From positions 1 to 5,036 of the forward strand of contig JAITWP010000146.1 of assembly GCA_031285365.1 (NCBI GenBank): a DNA stretch of 5,036 nt, read 5' to 3'. Under the pieces are notes generated by a model, which had not been told where the DNA came from, ran no database searches, and worked only from the letters and a program-made list of their open reading frames with translations. Position numbers and translations under genes: made by a program. The first letter of the stretch is position 1. The number at the start of each line of letters is the position of its first letter. This document shows positions 1-5,036 of this stretch, piece after piece. The DNA is from Azoarcus sp. GTDB lineage: Bacteria; Pseudomonadota; Gammaproteobacteria; Burkholderiales; Rhodocyclaceae.

Positions 1-59
1 TTACGTTTAATCCATTTGCACCCAAAATCACTGACTTTGAATGCTCTTCTTTTGATACC

Positions 60-79
60 CCCCCACCTCGCGGCAGGGG
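60..79 (-). other. GC-rich hairpin with a GNRA-type loop in the rRNA leader
   Basis: In the minus-strand RNA, CCCCUGCC (79-72) pairs with GGUGGGGG (67-60) around the loop GCGA, giving eight pairs of which two are G-U. GCGA fits the stable GNRA tetraloop pattern. It is followed by UAUCAAAAG rather than a U-run, so it is not an intrinsic terminator. Its place between boxC and the 16S gene suggests a role in leader folding or processing, which is inference. Confidence 0.55.
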
Positions 80-120
80 CGCACGCAAAATTACGAGCAC
101 CCACACTTATCGGTTGTCCT

Positions 121-155
121 AGTTTTTAAAGAACCGCCCCTGTTCTGAAGAGGCG
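121..155 (-). promoter_or_regulatory. rRNA antitermination site: boxB-like hairpin plus boxA
   Basis: In the minus-strand RNA, CGCCTCT (155-149) can pair with AGGGGCG (141-135), giving seven base pairs with one G-U and a 7-nt loop. The boxA core TTCTTTAAAAAC (133-122) follows immediately. A hairpin directly before boxA is the usual nut-like layout of rRNA leaders, where boxA recruits NusB and NusE (S10) and prevents Rho-dependent termination of the untranslated rRNA. The hairpin's left arm is duplicated in tandem (CGCCTCT at 164-158 and 155-149), so an alternative pairing is possible. The pairing is read by eye, not computed. Confidence 0.75.
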
Positions 156-166
156 AAAGAGGCGCG

Positions 167-194
167 ATTCTACAACCCCAACCAGGAATGTCAA
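167..194 (-). promoter_or_regulatory. Sigma70 promoter of a leftward rRNA operon
   Basis: On the minus strand a perfect -35 hexamer TTGACA (194-189) is followed after 16 bp by TAGAAT (172-167), a 5/6 match to the -10 consensus. The discriminator that follows reads CGCGCC, placing the likely transcription start near 158-160. A GC-rich discriminator is the known hallmark of stringently controlled (ppGpp-sensitive) rRNA promoters, and the downstream leader elements confirm the context. The -35 hexamer contains the TGA stop codon of the helicase gene. The bases upstream of the -35 are helicase coding sequence and are not AT-rich, so no UP element is apparent. A second, more distal promoter inside the helicase gene cannot be excluded. 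The hexamers and spacing are seen directly; the rRNA role is inferred from the leader. Confidence 0.85.
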
Positions 195-2179
195 CCTCCG
201 CGAGAGATCTGCTCCAGAAATTCCACCGCAACGCTTTCTTCACGGGTACGACGCATCGGAGGCAGGCTGCGCCAGATGGTCTTTCCGTAGGATTTGTCGA
301 TCATGCGCGGGTCGCAGACGCACAACAGCCCACGATCTCCTTCGCTGCGAATGAGCCGCCCTGCCCCCTGTTTCATGTTGATGACGGCTCGCGGCAACTG
401 GTGATGGAGAAAGGGGTTGATGCCCTGTCTTTCCATGTGCTCGACACGGGCGGCGAATACGGGATCATCAGGCGGGGCGAACGGAAGTTTGTCGATGATG
501 ACGAGCGAGAGCGCTTCACCCGGCACATCGACGCCTTCCCAGAAGCTCTGGCTTGCCACGAGCACGGCGTTACCCAGGCGGCGAAAACGTTCCAGCAGTT
601 CAGTGCGCGACCCCTCGCCTTGCAATAACAGGGGCAGCGGCCCCTCATCTTCGCCCCGGCCCTGTTGCAGTCCCTCGGCAAGCAGTTCGTGGATGCGACG
701 CATCGCCCTGAGCGAAGTGCAAAGCACGAAAGCGCGACCACGTGCGGCCCGGATGAGCGGCAGGGCAACGCGCGTCACGGCCTCGGCATACAGCGGGTGG
801 TTTGGATTGGGCATTCTGGTGGGGGCGTAGAGCAATGCCTGTTCACCATAATCGAAAGGGCTGCCCCATACGCCGGTCAGCGGCGCAGGTTCCAGATCGG
901 TGATGCCGATTTCCTGGCAGTAATGACCGAGATCGGCGCCGATAGCCAGCGTGGCGGAGGTGAAAATCCACGCGCGAGGATGACCACCGCCAAGTTGCCG
1001 CCTGAAGAGACTCGCCACATCGAGCGGGGTGGCGTTGAGCGTCACGGCGTGCGTGAAGACTTCGACCCATCGAATCGTGTCTTTCGTTTCATCGGGATTA
1101 CGCCACTGTTCGAGTTGCGCTGCCAGTTCCCGCGTGCGACGCAGGCAATTTGCCAGCCCCTCGGAACGCTCGGCTTGGGTGTCCAGCAGAGCATCGAGAC
1201 GCCCAAGCACTTGAGCAAACGCCGCGAGTTGCGGTGCAAACTCTTCCCGTTGCGCGGCCTGCGACGCCGAGAGTTTGACCGGATCAATGCCGAAGGCGAG
1301 ACGAAAATCCTTGGTGACTTTCTCCAGTGCGCGGGTCTCGTCGATCAGGGTCACGCAGTCGCGTGCGGCAGCGATGGTCTCTGAACGAGTGTCCCGCGCG
1401 AGTTCCAGCGCCTGCGCGGTGGAAACGCTTTCTCCGAAGAAGAGGCTCGCGGTTTCCGGCAACTGGTGGGCTTCGTCGAAAATCACCGTGTTGCAACTGG
1501 GCAGCAATTCGCCCATGCCTTCATCCTTCAGCATGACGTCGGCGAAGAAAAGATGGTGATTCACGACCACCACATCGGCTTCCATCGCTGTGCGCCGCGC
1601 TTGCAGGACAAAACATTTTTTGATGTCCGGGCAATCCTGGCCGAGGCAGTTGTCGCGGGTGGACGTGGCCGCCAGCCACGCGCCGGAATCTTCCCGCACA
1701 TCAACGCATTCGCTCCGGTCGCCGCTGTGGGTGATCTGCGCGAAACGGGCAATGGCGCGCAAATCCGCCGCGTCCTGCGCGGTAAGGAACCGCCCCTCGC
1801 GGCGGTTGCGTTCCAGGTGATAGGGACACACGTAGTTGGCCCGTCCCTTGAGCAGCGCAGTCGTGATCGGCACCTTGAGCGCGTCGCGCACGGTCGGCAG
1901 GTCGCGGATGAAGAGTTGATCCTGCAAAGTGCGCGTGCCGGTGGAGATGATGATCTTGCCGCCCGAGAGCAGGGCCGGAACGAGATAGGCGAAGGTTTTG
2001 CCCGTTCCCGTGCCCGCCTCGGTCACGAGTACGCGATGCCCCACGATGGCTTCCAGAATGCGCTGGGCCATTTCGAGTTGCTGATCTCGCGCCCGAAACC
2101 CCGGAACGGCGGCGGCCAGTGGCCCCTCTGCCGCGAAAATGCGGGACAGATCGGGAAGCCGCTCCCCGGCGCCGCTCAT
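191..2179 (-). CDS. ATP-dependent DNA helicase of the DinG/YoaA (XPD-like, iron-sulfur) family
   Basis: This 662-residue protein is a superfamily 2 helicase related to XPD/Rad3, which unwinds DNA 5'-3' using ATP and acts in the cytoplasm in replication-linked DNA repair. Motifs in order: a Q-motif-like RDQQLEM (31-37), Walker A GTGTGKT (56-62), four iron-sulfur cluster cysteines C118, C178, C183 and C189, the DEAH box (235-238), SAT motif III (408-410), motif V SFWEGVDVPG (545-554) and motif VI QGAGRLIR (604-611). The C-x4-C-x5-C spacing is that of E. coli DinG. All key residues are present, so it should be active. The length is nearer E. coli YoaA (about 640 residues) than DinG (about 715); YoaA works with the polymerase clamp-loader chi subunit (HolC). 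I leave the symbol blank because DinG and YoaA cannot be separated by eye. The ATG at 2179 lies 18 bp after the hydrolase stop and has only a weak GAGCGG ribosome site, which suggests translation from a shared mRNA. Its TGA lies inside the rRNA promoter. Confidence 0.96.
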   Translation of the reverse strand: MSGAGERLPDLSRIFAAEGPLAAAVPGFRARDQQLEMAQRILEAIVGHRVLVTEAGTGTGKTFAYLVPALLSGGKIIISTGTRTLQDQLFIRDLPTVRDALKVPITTALLKGRANYVCPYHLERNRREGRFLTAQDAADLRAIARFAQITHSGDRSECVDVREDSGAWLAATSTRDNCLGQDCPDIKKCFVLQARRTAMEADVVVVNHHLFFADVMLKDEGMGELLPSCNTVIFDEAHQLPETASLFFGESVSTAQALELARDTRSETIAAARDCVTLIDETRALEKVTKDFRLAFGIDPVKLSASQAAQREEFAPQLAAFAQVLGRLDALLDTQAERSEGLANCLRRTRELAAQLEQWRNPDETKDTIRWVEVFTHAVTLNATPLDVASLFRRQLGGGHPRAWIFTSATLAIGADLGHYCQEIGITDLEPAPLTGVWGSPFDYGEQALLYAPTRMPNPNHPLYAEAVTRVALPLIRAARGRAFVLCTSLRAMRRIHELLAEGLQQGRGEDEGPLPLLLQGEGSRTELLERFRRLGNAVLVASQSFWEGVDVPGEALSLVIIDKLPFAPPDDPVFAARVEHMERQGINPFLHHQLPRAVINMKQGAGRLIRSEGDRGLLCVCDPRMIDKSYGKTIWRSLPPMRRTREESVAVEFLEQISRGG

Positions 2180-2197
2180 CGGGAACCGCTCATCAAT

Positions 2198-3004
2198 TCA
2201 TTTGCGGTGGTCGCGCACGAAGGCGACAACGGCGTCGATAACGACTTCGGGACGATCGAGGAAGGGGAAGTGTCCGCAATCGTCGACCTTCATCAATTTC
2301 GTCTGCGGCGCGTGGCGCTGGATGGCTTCGATCTGGTCGAGTGACGCGTATTCGTCCTGCACACCCTGGATGGCGAGTGTCGGGCAGGCGATGTCTTTCA
2401 GCGAGGCTTCGATGTTCCAGCCGCGCCGCGTCGCATCGAGCCAGGCATGACACCAGCCGTAAAAAGCAGAATCCGCGTCCTGGTGATATTTCGCCAGCCG
2501 CCTGCGAAGCTCGCCCTCTTCATAGGCGATGCGGGCCCGCTCGATACCCGCAACGCAGAGCTCTTCGACCCAGTAATGCGGCGCAATGACGACGATGCCC
2601 GAATAAAGCGCGCATTCGGGGTCAGACGCCGCCGCAAGCAGGGCGATGGTTCCGCCATCGCTGTGCCCGATCAGCCAGGGCCGTTTGATGTCGAGCGTCA
2701 CCAGCACGGCAGGCAATACATCCTCGGCTTCGCGTTCGAGGTAATCAACGGGAAAAGCCTCATCGTGCGGCCGAGGCGTGGACTGACCGTAGGCAAACCG
2801 GGAATAGGCGAGCCCACGGCATTGCAGGCGTTCACACAGGGCCTGGGGAAAATCGCGCCACAAGTCGACGCAGCCAAGACCCTCATGAAGAAAAACGAGC
2901 GTCGGCGCATCCGCCGGAACATTTTCCGGGCCAAACCAGGCAAATTCGAGCGTCAGCGCCCTGGGGCGTACGTCGTTTGGAGGAAGGGTGAGAAATAGTT
3001 TCAT
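2198..3004 (-). CDS. Alpha/beta-hydrolase fold protein, substrate unknown
   Basis: With the ATG at 3004 the product is 268 residues, a normal length for a single-domain cytoplasmic alpha/beta hydrolase. It shows the full set of family signatures: an oxyanion-hole segment HEGLG (40-44), a nucleophile elbow GHSDGG (113-118) with the catalytic serine at 115, an acid candidate D217 in GVQDEYA, and the catalytic histidine H245 in DCGHFPF. A helical cap probably spans about 140-200. No signal peptide or membrane segment is seen. The reading frame continues upstream to an ATG at 3097, but that start would overlap the thioesterase gene by 62 bp and adds a basic stretch without family character. The 3004 start leaves a 31-bp gap and begins MKLFLTLPP, so I prefer it, although its ribosome site is weak (GAGC). 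It lies between the thioesterase and the helicase in the same direction. The family covers esterases, thioesterases, dehalogenases and C-C hydrolases; the substrate cannot be told. Confidence 0.9.
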   Translation of the reverse strand: MKLFLTLPPNDVRPRALTLEFAWFGPENVPADAPTLVFLHEGLGCVDLWRDFPQALCERLQCRGLAYSRFAYGQSTPRPHDEAFPVDYLEREAEDVLPAVLVTLDIKRPWLIGHSDGGTIALLAAASDPECALYSGIVVIAPHYWVEELCVAGIERARIAYEEGELRRRLAKYHQDADSAFYGWCHAWLDATRRGWNIEASLKDIACPTLAIQGVQDEYASLDQIEAIQRHAPQTKLMKVDDCGHFPFLDRPEVVIDAVVAFVRDHRK

Positions 3005-3023
3005 TGGCTCAATGCTATCAGAT

Positions 3024-3038
3024 TGATTTACAAAATCA
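3024..3038. repeat. Short perfect inverted repeat in the thioesterase-hydrolase gap
   Basis: TGATTT (3024-3029) and AAATCA (3033-3038) form a 6-bp perfect inverted repeat with a 3-base loop, overlapping the thioesterase stop codon. It is AT-rich, lacks a following U-run and would be a weak hairpin. It may be chance or a minor mRNA structure between the two genes. Confidence 0.3.
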
Positions 3039-3551
3039 GGCCTTGTGCCCACTTTCGTGCGCAGAACTCCTGTGGTGCGCCTGATCGGCCAGCGCACCGG
3101 TATCGACTCGGAAGAAAATCGAATCCCCGACGGCGGTCAGTTCATCACCCGCGCGAATCTCGCAGATCACCCGCGACTTACGCCCGACTTCACCCTCGAC
3201 CCACGCGGAAAGATGGAGCGGAACCCCCATCGGCGTCGGTTTCAGATAGCGAACGCCCAGTTGCCCCGTAACGCAGTTGATACTGGGTTGGCTGCCCGGC
3301 TCGCGTCCATCGGCACGGTAGTGATGCGCCATGACCGTCCAGTTGGAATGACAATCCACCAGCATCGCCAGAAAGCCACCGTACACCAGCCCAGGCCAGC
3401 TCGTGTATTTCTGGTCGGGATTCACCGTGGCAATCACGCGCTTGCCGTCTTCGTCCCAATGGCTCTTGATCTGGATGCCCTTTGGATTGGCGGGACCGCA
3501 ACCGTAACAAATGCCGTTCGGTCCGCAGACGTCCTGCAAGGCTTTTTTCAT
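3036..3551 (-). CDS. PaaI-like hotdog-fold acyl-CoA thioesterase
   Basis: The 171-residue product resembles single-domain hotdog thioesterases of the PaaI/4HBT group, which hydrolyse acyl- or aryl-CoA thioesters as cytoplasmic oligomers. An N-terminal CYGCGPANPKG segment (15-25) matches the Cys-x-x-Cys-Gly-x-x-Asn-Pro-x-Gly start common in this subgroup. The hotdog helix carries GLVYGGFLAMLVD (54-66), equivalent to the usual HGG...D active-site segment but with Tyr57 in place of the histidine; D66 is retained. Beta strands follow (about 95-150: LGVRYLKPTPMG, LHLSAWVEG, and others) and the polar C-terminal tail is His/Ser-rich. The start at 3551 is chosen because a perfect AGGAGG lies 5 bases upstream; the frame extends to an ATG at 3599 that has no such site and adds an unrelated polar stretch. 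It is the first gene of the probable operon. The precise substrate is unknown. Confidence 0.88.
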   Translation of the reverse strand: MKKALQDVCGPNGICYGCGPANPKGIQIKSHWDEDGKRVIATVNPDQKYTSWPGLVYGGFLAMLVDCHSNWTVMAHHYRADGREPGSQPSINCVTGQLGVRYLKPTPMGVPLHLSAWVEGEVGRKSRVICEIRAGDELTAVGDSIFFRVDTGALADQAHHRSSAHESGHKA

Positions 3552-3554
3552 ATT

Positions 3555-3562
3555 CTCCTCCT
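3555..3562 (-). promoter_or_regulatory. Strong ribosome binding site of the thioesterase gene
   Basis: On the minus strand the sequence AGGAGGAG ends three bases before the ATG at 3551, with the AGGAGG core 5 bases away. It fixes the translation start 16 codons downstream of the longest possible reading frame. It is much stronger than the sites in front of the two downstream genes. Confidence 0.85.
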
Positions 3563-3834
3563 GTTTTTGTGTCGGAAGTATCGGGCTCAGGCGGAACATC
3601 TGCCGATCCGTGCCCTAAATGGCCTGAGTTTAATCCCTTCACCGTGACAAATGTAGGCAGAACCTCCAGAAGTATCCACTACGATCTGCACAGTGTTTAC
3701 GTGTTCCTGCTACTGGTAAAAACAGAATATCGCAACCTGGGAACGTCAAAAACATCCTCTAACAATCACTTCTGGGAATTGCGACGAGCAAAACGTCAGA
3801 TCCAGAACCTCTCATCCTCAAAGAGGCAGCGGAC
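3563..3834. other. Divergent non-coding region between the thioesterase and chemoreceptor genes
   Basis: About 270 bp without a credible gene separate the leftward operon from the rightward chemoreceptor. The part from about 3640 onward is visibly richer in A and T than the genes to its left. It must hold promoters for both directions, but I see no convincing sigma70 pair and no good match to the flagellar sigma28 consensus (TAAA-N15-GCCGATAA). For the chemoreceptor, an AAGAGG ribosome site lies at 3821-3826, eight bases before its ATG. No tRNA, strong hairpin terminator or repeat was noticed. Confidence 0.6.
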
Positions 3835-5036
3835 ATGAAAATCAAGTTCAAAATCTATCTGCTCATCTCCTTGGCCTTGCTCACGCTGGTAATCGTCAGT
3901 GGCCTGGGATTGTATTCCACTGCGGCCTCCAACACCGTTCTGCACAAAATGAGCGACGAACTCATACCCGAGGTCAGTACGGTACTTATGCTTCGTCTTG
4001 AAGCCAACGACATGGTGCGTCGTTTATACGAATCCAGCTCCAAAGCCGCGCTCTCCCACGATGAACAGGTAGTGGAATTGAAGCGGATAGTGGAATCGAA
4101 GCGCGAAGAGGATGCCGCTACGCTGAAGCTTTTTAATGAATACAACGCCTCCCGGAAACATCCGGACGTAGCTGCCATATGGAATCAGGTGGCCAACGCT
4201 TGGACCACATGGTATCCCGAGGTCGCCACCGACTTCACCCGTGTGATGGAAGTGGCGGCAAACAATCCCACACCGGAAAATCTCCGGGCTTTTTTTCAGG
4301 AAGCCAACGATACAGTGCCGCGATTCCGGGAAACAACCACTGCGATCATCGAAAACATCGAGAAGATCGCCAATCTGATCCTCCGTCAGAATCAGGAACT
4401 TGTCGATGCGGCTGAAAACAGCGCAGGAACCATTCGCAACATCCAGATCATCATTTCGCTGCTGAGCGTGGCAGGGCTGATACTTCTGGGCTTCCTAACC
4501 CTGAAGACGGTTGTCGGTCCGATTGAACAAACGCGCAATACGGTGATGAATGTTGAACGGGAAAACAATCTGCAGCTTCGAGTGAACTACGAATCGTCTG
4601 ATGAAGTCGGTGAACTGGTCAAAGCTTTCAACGCGATGATGGCCCGTTTGCAAACTTCTCTCTGTGCCATTCACGATCGGGTCAATGCTGCAACCGGTGC
4701 TGTGATGACGCTCACCTCCTCTGCAGAGCAAGTGGCAAGCAGTTCTTCCAGCCAGAGCAGTTCCACCTCAGCCATGGCTGCCTCGGTCGAGGAAATGACT
4801 GTTTCCATCAACAACGTCACGGGCAGCGCCAACGAGGCCCAATCCATGGCACAGCACGCGGGAAAAATCTCGGACGAAGGCGGTCAGATCATCGAAAGCA
4901 CTGCCAATGAGATGATCAAGATTGGTAACACCGTCGCGCAAGCTTCCAGTGTCATCAAAAATCTGGGCGAAGAATCCCAGCAGATTTCTTCAGTGGTGCA
5001 GGTCATCAAGGAAGTGGCCGACCAGACCAACCTGCT
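3835..5036 (+). CDS. Methyl-accepting chemotaxis protein, N-terminal 400 residues (right end cut off by the window)
   Basis: This transmembrane chemoreceptor senses signals outside the inner membrane and controls the CheA kinase through CheW. A short basic N-terminus (MKIKFK) precedes the first membrane segment (about 8-28). A periplasmic, mostly helical domain follows (about 29-202), probably a four-helix bundle, with an aromatic patch at W116, W123, W126 and Y127. The second membrane segment is about 203-223. A HAMP linker follows (about 224-276), with the conserved Pro229 and the DEVGEL motif at 256-261. The cytoplasmic signalling coiled coil starts near 277 and includes a Ser/Gln-rich stretch (302-312) and MAASVEEMTVSINNV (314-328), typical of betaproteobacterial receptors. 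The window stops at VADQTNL, where the highly conserved hairpin tip begins. The frame is open with no stop, so roughly 130-150 residues are expected beyond the edge. The start is supported by AAGAGG eight bases upstream. The ligand is unknown, and no che gene is adjacent in view. Confidence 0.95.
   Translation, partial: MKIKFKIYLLISLALLTLVIVSGLGLYSTAASNTVLHKMSDELIPEVSTVLMLRLEANDMVRRLYESSSKAALSHDEQVVELKRIVESKREEDAATLKLFNEYNASRKHPDVAAIWNQVANAWTTWYPEVATDFTRVMEVAANNPTPENLRAFFQEANDTVPRFRETTTAIIENIEKIANLILRQNQELVDAAENSAGTIRNIQIIISLLSVAGLILLGFLTLKTVVGPIEQTRNTVMNVERENNLQLRVNYESSDEVGELVKAFNAMMARLQTSLCAIHDRVNAATGAVMTLTSSAEQVASSSSSQSSSTSAMAASVEEMTVSINNVTGSANEAQSMAQHAGKISDEGGQIIESTANEMIKIGNTVAQASSVIKNLGEESQQISSVVQVIKEVADQTNL

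Larger units (their letters stand above)
1..160 (-). ncRNA. Leader of 16S rRNA precursor (boxB-boxA-boxC); mature 16S lies beyond the left edge
   Basis: Reading leftward from the promoter, the transcript carries a boxB-like hairpin (155-135), a boxA (TTCTTTAAAAAC, 133-122) and a boxC-like element (GATAAGTGTGGGTGCTCG, 111-94). This order and wording match the rRNA leader of betaproteobacteria, where GCCGATAAGTGTGGGC-type sequence follows boxA, and correspond to E. coli boxA (TGCTCTTTAACA) and boxC (TGTGTGGGCACTC). The boxA RNA binds NusB/NusE to build the antitermination complex. The rest of the leader (93-1) contains a strong GC hairpin and then an A/T-richer stretch, and ends before any 16S sequence such as AGAGTTTGATC. 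The mature rRNA start is therefore expected shortly past position 1. Transcription start and processing sites are inferred. Confidence 0.8.

Noticed and set aside
58..79. Rho-independent terminator in the leader region
   Set aside because: The hairpin is strong, but no U-run follows its 3' arm on the minus strand. It also lies inside an rRNA leader that must be transcribed through.
1466..2344. Long plus-strand open frame (292 codons) opposite the helicase gene
   Set aside because: It runs antisense to a helicase with all family motifs intact, has no recognisable domain and no clear ribosome site. Long antisense frames are common in GC-rich genes. The same applies to the plus-strand frames at 188-628 and 665-1384.
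3005..3097. Longer N-terminus of the alpha/beta hydrolase starting at 3097
   Set aside because: It would overlap the thioesterase coding sequence by 62 bp and adds 31 residues that do not look like the family. The ATG at 3004 fits the fold and the operon spacing.
3563..3660. Sigma70 promoter for the thioesterase operon (TTGTCA-like and GATACT-like hexamers on the minus strand)
   Set aside because: The hexamers do not pair at 16-18 bp spacing with a credible partner, so no specific promoter can be supported.
3717..3815. Possible sigma28 flagellar promoter for the chemoreceptor
   Set aside because: TAAA near 3717 and TAAC near 3760 occur, but neither is followed at 15-16 bases by anything close to GCCGATAA.
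3482..3838. Plus-strand open frame of 118 codons across the divergent region, ending at the chemoreceptor start
   Set aside because: It begins inside the thioesterase gene on the opposite strand, has an Arg/Ser-rich composition of no known type, no ribosome site, and overlaps the chemoreceptor start codon. It is most likely chance.
3855..4178. Minus-strand open frame opposite the chemoreceptor (also 4495-4731)
   Set aside because: Both are antisense to a chemoreceptor with clear membrane segments, HAMP and signalling-domain features, and show no domain of their own.

Overview
The window looks like chromosomal core sequence from a betaproteobacterium. The main clue is at the left edge: read on the minus strand, positions 1-194 hold a sigma70 promoter with a GC-rich discriminator, then boxB-like, boxA (TTCTTTAAAAAC) and boxC (GATAAGTGTGGG) elements. 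This arrangement is typical of the leader of a betaproteobacterial rRNA operon. The 16S gene itself would start just beyond position 1, so it is not in the window. The GC-rich coding sequence and the helicase and chemoreceptor types agree with this placement. Genus-level assignment is not possible from what is visible.

Layout. (1) 1-194, minus strand: rRNA operon promoter and leader. (2) 191-3551, minus strand: a compact, probably co-transcribed set in the order PaaI-like hotdog thioesterase (3036-3551), alpha/beta hydrolase (2198-3004), and DinG/YoaA-type iron-sulfur DNA helicase (191-2179), with gaps of 31 and 18 bp. No terminator is visible after the helicase, whose stop codon lies inside the -35 hexamer of the rRNA promoter. 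(3) 3552-3834: a non-coding divergent region, more AT-rich than the genes, carrying the thioesterase ribosome binding site and presumably promoters for both directions, although none is clear. (4) 3835-5036, plus strand: the first 400 codons of a methyl-accepting chemotaxis protein that runs off the right end just as the conserved signalling tip begins.

How the parts relate: the thioesterase and hydrolase are both hydrolases of the acyl-thioester/ester type and may share a metabolic role. The helicase is a DNA-repair enzyme with no evident functional link to them, so its place in the operon may be positional only. The chemoreceptor is a separate transcription unit. I found no mobile element, CRISPR array, tRNA, toxin-antitoxin or defence locus, and nothing that supports a new multi-gene system. 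The most notable structure is the tight junction between the helicase gene and the rRNA promoter, together with the structured leader.
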